A stretch of 10,597 nt of DNA from Monoraphidium neglectum. Its lineage: Eukaryota; Chlorophyta; Chlorophyceae; Sphaeropleales; Selenastraceae. The translations under genes were made by a program, and so were the position numbers. The DNA lies in contig NW_014011556.1 of the NCBI RefSeq assembly GCF_000611645.1, positions 1 through 10,597 of the forward strand, read 5' to 3'. The stretch's first letter is position 1, and the number at the start of each line of letters is the position of its first letter. The notes under the pieces were generated by a model, which saw nothing but the letters and a program-made list of their open reading frames with translations, searched no databases and was not told the origin of the DNA. Below are positions 8,157 through 10,597 of this stretch, in pieces.

Positions 8157-10557
8157 ATGGCTCTCCGGCAGGGCGCGTCCAGCTTGCTGCGGCAGCTGGC
8201 CGCAGCGCCCCTGGAGAGCAGCCTAAGCACTCAGGCTGTAGAACTACTCGGGTGCGGTGCCGGGCCAGTGGGAGTGGAGGATGTGGGACATCAGCAGCAG
8301 CAGCAGGATGTGCTGATCTGATGCACGCGTCCTCCCTTGCACAGGAGCGGGGCTCTCAGCGGTGTTCGTCATGCTTCTTCGCAAGCTGGTGAGCCTGTGA
8401 TGACCGCATTTGGGTCCCGCTGCCACGGGGTTGCCAGGATGAGGGCTCCTGGACACCGATCTGGGGCTCTGTAACATGCCCTGACGTTGCTGCACCGGCG
8501 CGTTGCACCCTTGGCGCCCGCCTGCCGCCCTCCGCAGTCAAGCAGCGCATCCGCGCCATCAAAAACATCGGCAAGATCACCAAGGCCATGAAGATGGTTG
8601 CCGCGTCGAAGATGCGCAACGCGCAAGTGGCAGTGGAGAACAGCCGCGGGATCGTCGCGCCCTTTGTGCGGCTGTTCGGCGACTACCCAGGTGCGGCACG
8701 ACGACGCAGACGCACGTTGCACGCCAGGGGCGGTGCAGCGGTGCAGCGTGATGCGCGCTTCGTGCGCTGCGCATGATCGATGGCTCAGCGGCGCGCGTGG
8801 CTTAGTTTGATGGTGTGCACATTTCTCAAGTCGAGTGTATCCACATAGTGCGGCCCAAGAGTTGACACGCTGGCTGTCGCACCATGGCGGGCGCCCTGCT
8901 GTTTTTGCAGCCGGGGCGCCAAGAACGAGTCGATGCGCCGAGCCAGCACAGCAGCCGCGCAGGGATGTGTCCTGCAGCGAGACTGCGCACAGCTGTGGCT
9001 GTATCCAGAGGCGCAGCGGCTTCTGCCCTTGGTCAGGGCCGCTGTGCCCTCCCCTCGCCTCCTCCAACCCTCCCCCGCCTGGCACCCCGCCGCGCACGCG
9101 CACGCGCCCGTTTCGCGCGCGCCGTGCAGCGATCGCGCCCCCCAAGCAGGTGGCCGTCTCGGTCACCAGCGACAAGGGGCTGTGCGGCGGCCTCAACTCC
9201 ACAATCACCAAGTACACCAAGGTGCTGCTGCAGATGACTCCGCCGGGTGAGGCTGGCCTCGGATCCGTTGAACAAAAGACGACTGAGCGGAACGCGGGAC
9301 CTGGAAAGCCGGGCGCGCACGCGGCAGCGTGTTGAGGCGGCGGTCGCTCAGCTCTGGGGAGGGCGGCGCAGTGGAGCCGGCGTGGGTGCGACACGCGGGT
9401 CGAGGCAGCGCAGCTGGCGGCCGCTTGAGAGTGGCGTGGCGGTCGGCGGCGTGGGGCCAAGGCCCGACACACAGCAGTCCCCTTGGAAACAGAGAGGGGC
9501 CGCCGCGGCCGGCAGCGCGACGCTCGGAGGGGCCCCAGCGCCCCAATCCGAGCACGGCCCCGCGGCTGCCTCCGAGGCGCTCCAGCCCCGCCCGCCCGCC
9601 GATTAGCGCGCATCGGCAGACGCACCGCACCCCCCCCCTGGCTGCCCCAGAGTCCAAGTCGACCCTCGTCAGCATCGGCGACAAGGGGCGCAGCCAGCTC
9701 ATCCGCGCGGCGCCAGACGTGCTCACCAGCGTGTTCCAGGACACGTATAAGGTGTGTGTGTGAATGTGTGTGAATGTGTGTGTGAGTGTGTGTGTGTGCG
9801 TGCGTGTGTGTGTGCATGTGTGTGTGTGTGTGTGTGCGTGCGTGTGTTGTGTGCGCGCGCGTTTCGTGCGTGCATGTGATTGTGTGTGGGGCCAAGCAGG
9901 CACGTGGGGTTGATGCCCAGCAGTGCGCTTGGCTGGGGCTTGAAAACATGTGAGCGCTTTTTTCCATGGCATGGACACCAGATGCTTGGGTGTATGGGCA
10001 GCCACACAGCTTTTGGCCAAGAAGGCGGCCGCTGCGACCGCAGTGGGGGTGACAGCGCTGATTGCCCGTGTGTATGAGGAGGGGAGACAACGGGTCAGTG
10101 GACTGGCAGGGGGCAGATGGGGCTTTCAGGGCCGTGTTGGGGCTGGAGACGCGGTCGCAGCTGCTGTTATTGAGGGGAGTGCCCCTGAGGGGAGGGGGCC
10201 GCAGCGGCTTTGGTGCCGGCCGACCGGGCCGCTGCGTCGGGGTTGTGCTCCCGGGGCTGGCCCCAAGGGCCATCGCAGGAGAGGGTGGGTGGGTGGATGG
10301 GTGTTGCACAAACACACGCAGGAGCCCTGACGGGACAGCCGGCCGCGCCCTGCCTGCCTAGAACCCCCTCTGCACGCCCCGCCCCGCTCCACGCCGCCCA
10401 TGCCCCACCCCAACCCCACCCTCCACCCCCTCTCCCCCAGGTGCGCACCACGTTTGCCCAGGCAAGCCTGATTGCTGAAGAGGTGCTGGCGCAGGAGCCT
10501 GACGCCATCAAGGTGCTCTTCAACAAGTTCCACTCCGCCATCAGCTTCAAGCCCACG
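8157..10557 (+). CDS. ATP3: Mitochondrial F1Fo ATP synthase gamma subunit (3'-partial)
   Basis: This is the central rotor shaft of F1, which turns inside the alpha3beta3 ring in the mitochondrial matrix and couples proton flow to ATP synthesis. Visible exons, all in phase: 8157-8251, 8345-8388, 8538-8690, 9130-9246, 9651-9751 and 10441-10557 (209 codons), then a donor GTGGGC at 10558. Residues 1 to about 42 form a mitochondrial presequence: Arg4 and Arg12 in an amphipathic Ala/Leu-rich start, and an Arg-His-Ala-Ser processing-type site. The mature part opens with VKQRIRAIKNIGKITKAMK (47-65), the family's N-terminal helix. SDKGLCGGLN lies at 111-120, VSIGDKGRSQL at 143-153 and FNKFHSAISFKPT at the end of exon 6. 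These match mitochondrial rather than chloroplast gamma. The chloroplast regulatory-Cys insert would lie past the window, so its absence cannot be shown. The final third or so, including the C-terminal helix, lies beyond the right edge. Nothing looks broken. Confidence 0.96.
8292..8306 (+). repeat. (CAG)5 in intron 1 of ATP synthase gamma
   Basis: Five CAG triplets lie within the 93-nt first intron (8252-8344), upstream of the acceptor at 8343-8344. Each carries an AG dinucleotide that could act as a decoy acceptor, but only the acceptor before 8345 keeps the presequence in phase. Confidence 0.6.
9752..9889 (+). repeat. TG-rich microsatellite starting at the intron 5 donor
   Basis: An imperfect (TG)n tract of about 140 bp, broken by AATG, CG and CA steps, begins with the very GT of the donor after the AAG codon at 9749-9751. 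Alternating purine-pyrimidine sequence of this kind can adopt Z-DNA. On the opposite strand it reads as a His/Thr-type repeat and accounts for the longest spurious open frame in the window. Confidence 0.9.
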
Positions 10558-10597
10558 GTGGGCCGGCGGGGCCGGCGGGCGATGGGCGCACCGCACC

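Noticed and set aside
8369..10315. 648-codon minus-strand open frame opposite ATP synthase gamma
   Set aside because: It covers confirmed gamma-subunit exons on the other strand, and its His/Thr repeat is simply the TG microsatellite read backwards. High GC makes stops rare; no domain is visible.

Overview
This window is nuclear DNA from a GC-rich eukaryote, almost certainly a chlorophyte green alga of the Chlamydomonadales/Sphaeropleales type. Genes are split by GT-AG introns of about 90-690 nt, exon third positions are strongly G/C biased, one promoter has a clear TATA box, and a TGTAA motif (the usual green-algal polyadenylation signal) lies where a transcript end is expected. I cannot name the species. 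There are no rRNA or tRNA genes, no CRISPR array, no prokaryotic operon and no intact transposon.

I rebuilt three protein genes by joining exons whose splice phases agree. (1) On the minus strand, 3005 down to 529, is a homologue of RP2 (XRP2), the ciliary GTPase-activating protein for ARL3. It has five exons: an N-terminal acylation motif, a tubulin-cofactor-C-like domain, and a long low-complexity region with remnants of the C-terminal domain. (2) On the plus strand, 4128-6254, is a six-exon gene for a 240-residue protein with a signal peptide, no cysteine and no recognisable family. (3) On the plus strand from 8157 off the right edge is the gamma subunit of mitochondrial F1Fo ATP synthase. 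Six exons (209 codons) are visible, and about the last third of the protein lies outside.

Layout: 1-528, 3' flank of RP2; 529-3005, RP2; 3006-4127, a 1.1-kb divergent intergenic region with the TATA box of gene 2 at its right end; 4128-6254, gene 2; 6255 to about 7165, its probable 3' UTR; about 7166-8156, intergenic DNA with a striking 23-bp fold-back hairpin beside a second hairpin and a G12 run; 8157 to the end, ATP synthase gamma, whose fifth intron opens with about 140 bp of TG-rich microsatellite. The three genes act in different processes (ciliary GTPase cycle, secretion or cell surface, mitochondrial ATP synthesis). Their order suggests no shared pathway.

The very long open frames opposite RP2 and ATP synthase gamma are by-products of high GC and, for the gamma gene, of the TG repeat. 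I saw no convincing new multi-gene system. The items most worth checking are the RP2 homologue with a His at a usually Gln active-site position, the orphan cysteine-free secreted protein, and the hairpin cluster at 7449-7551.
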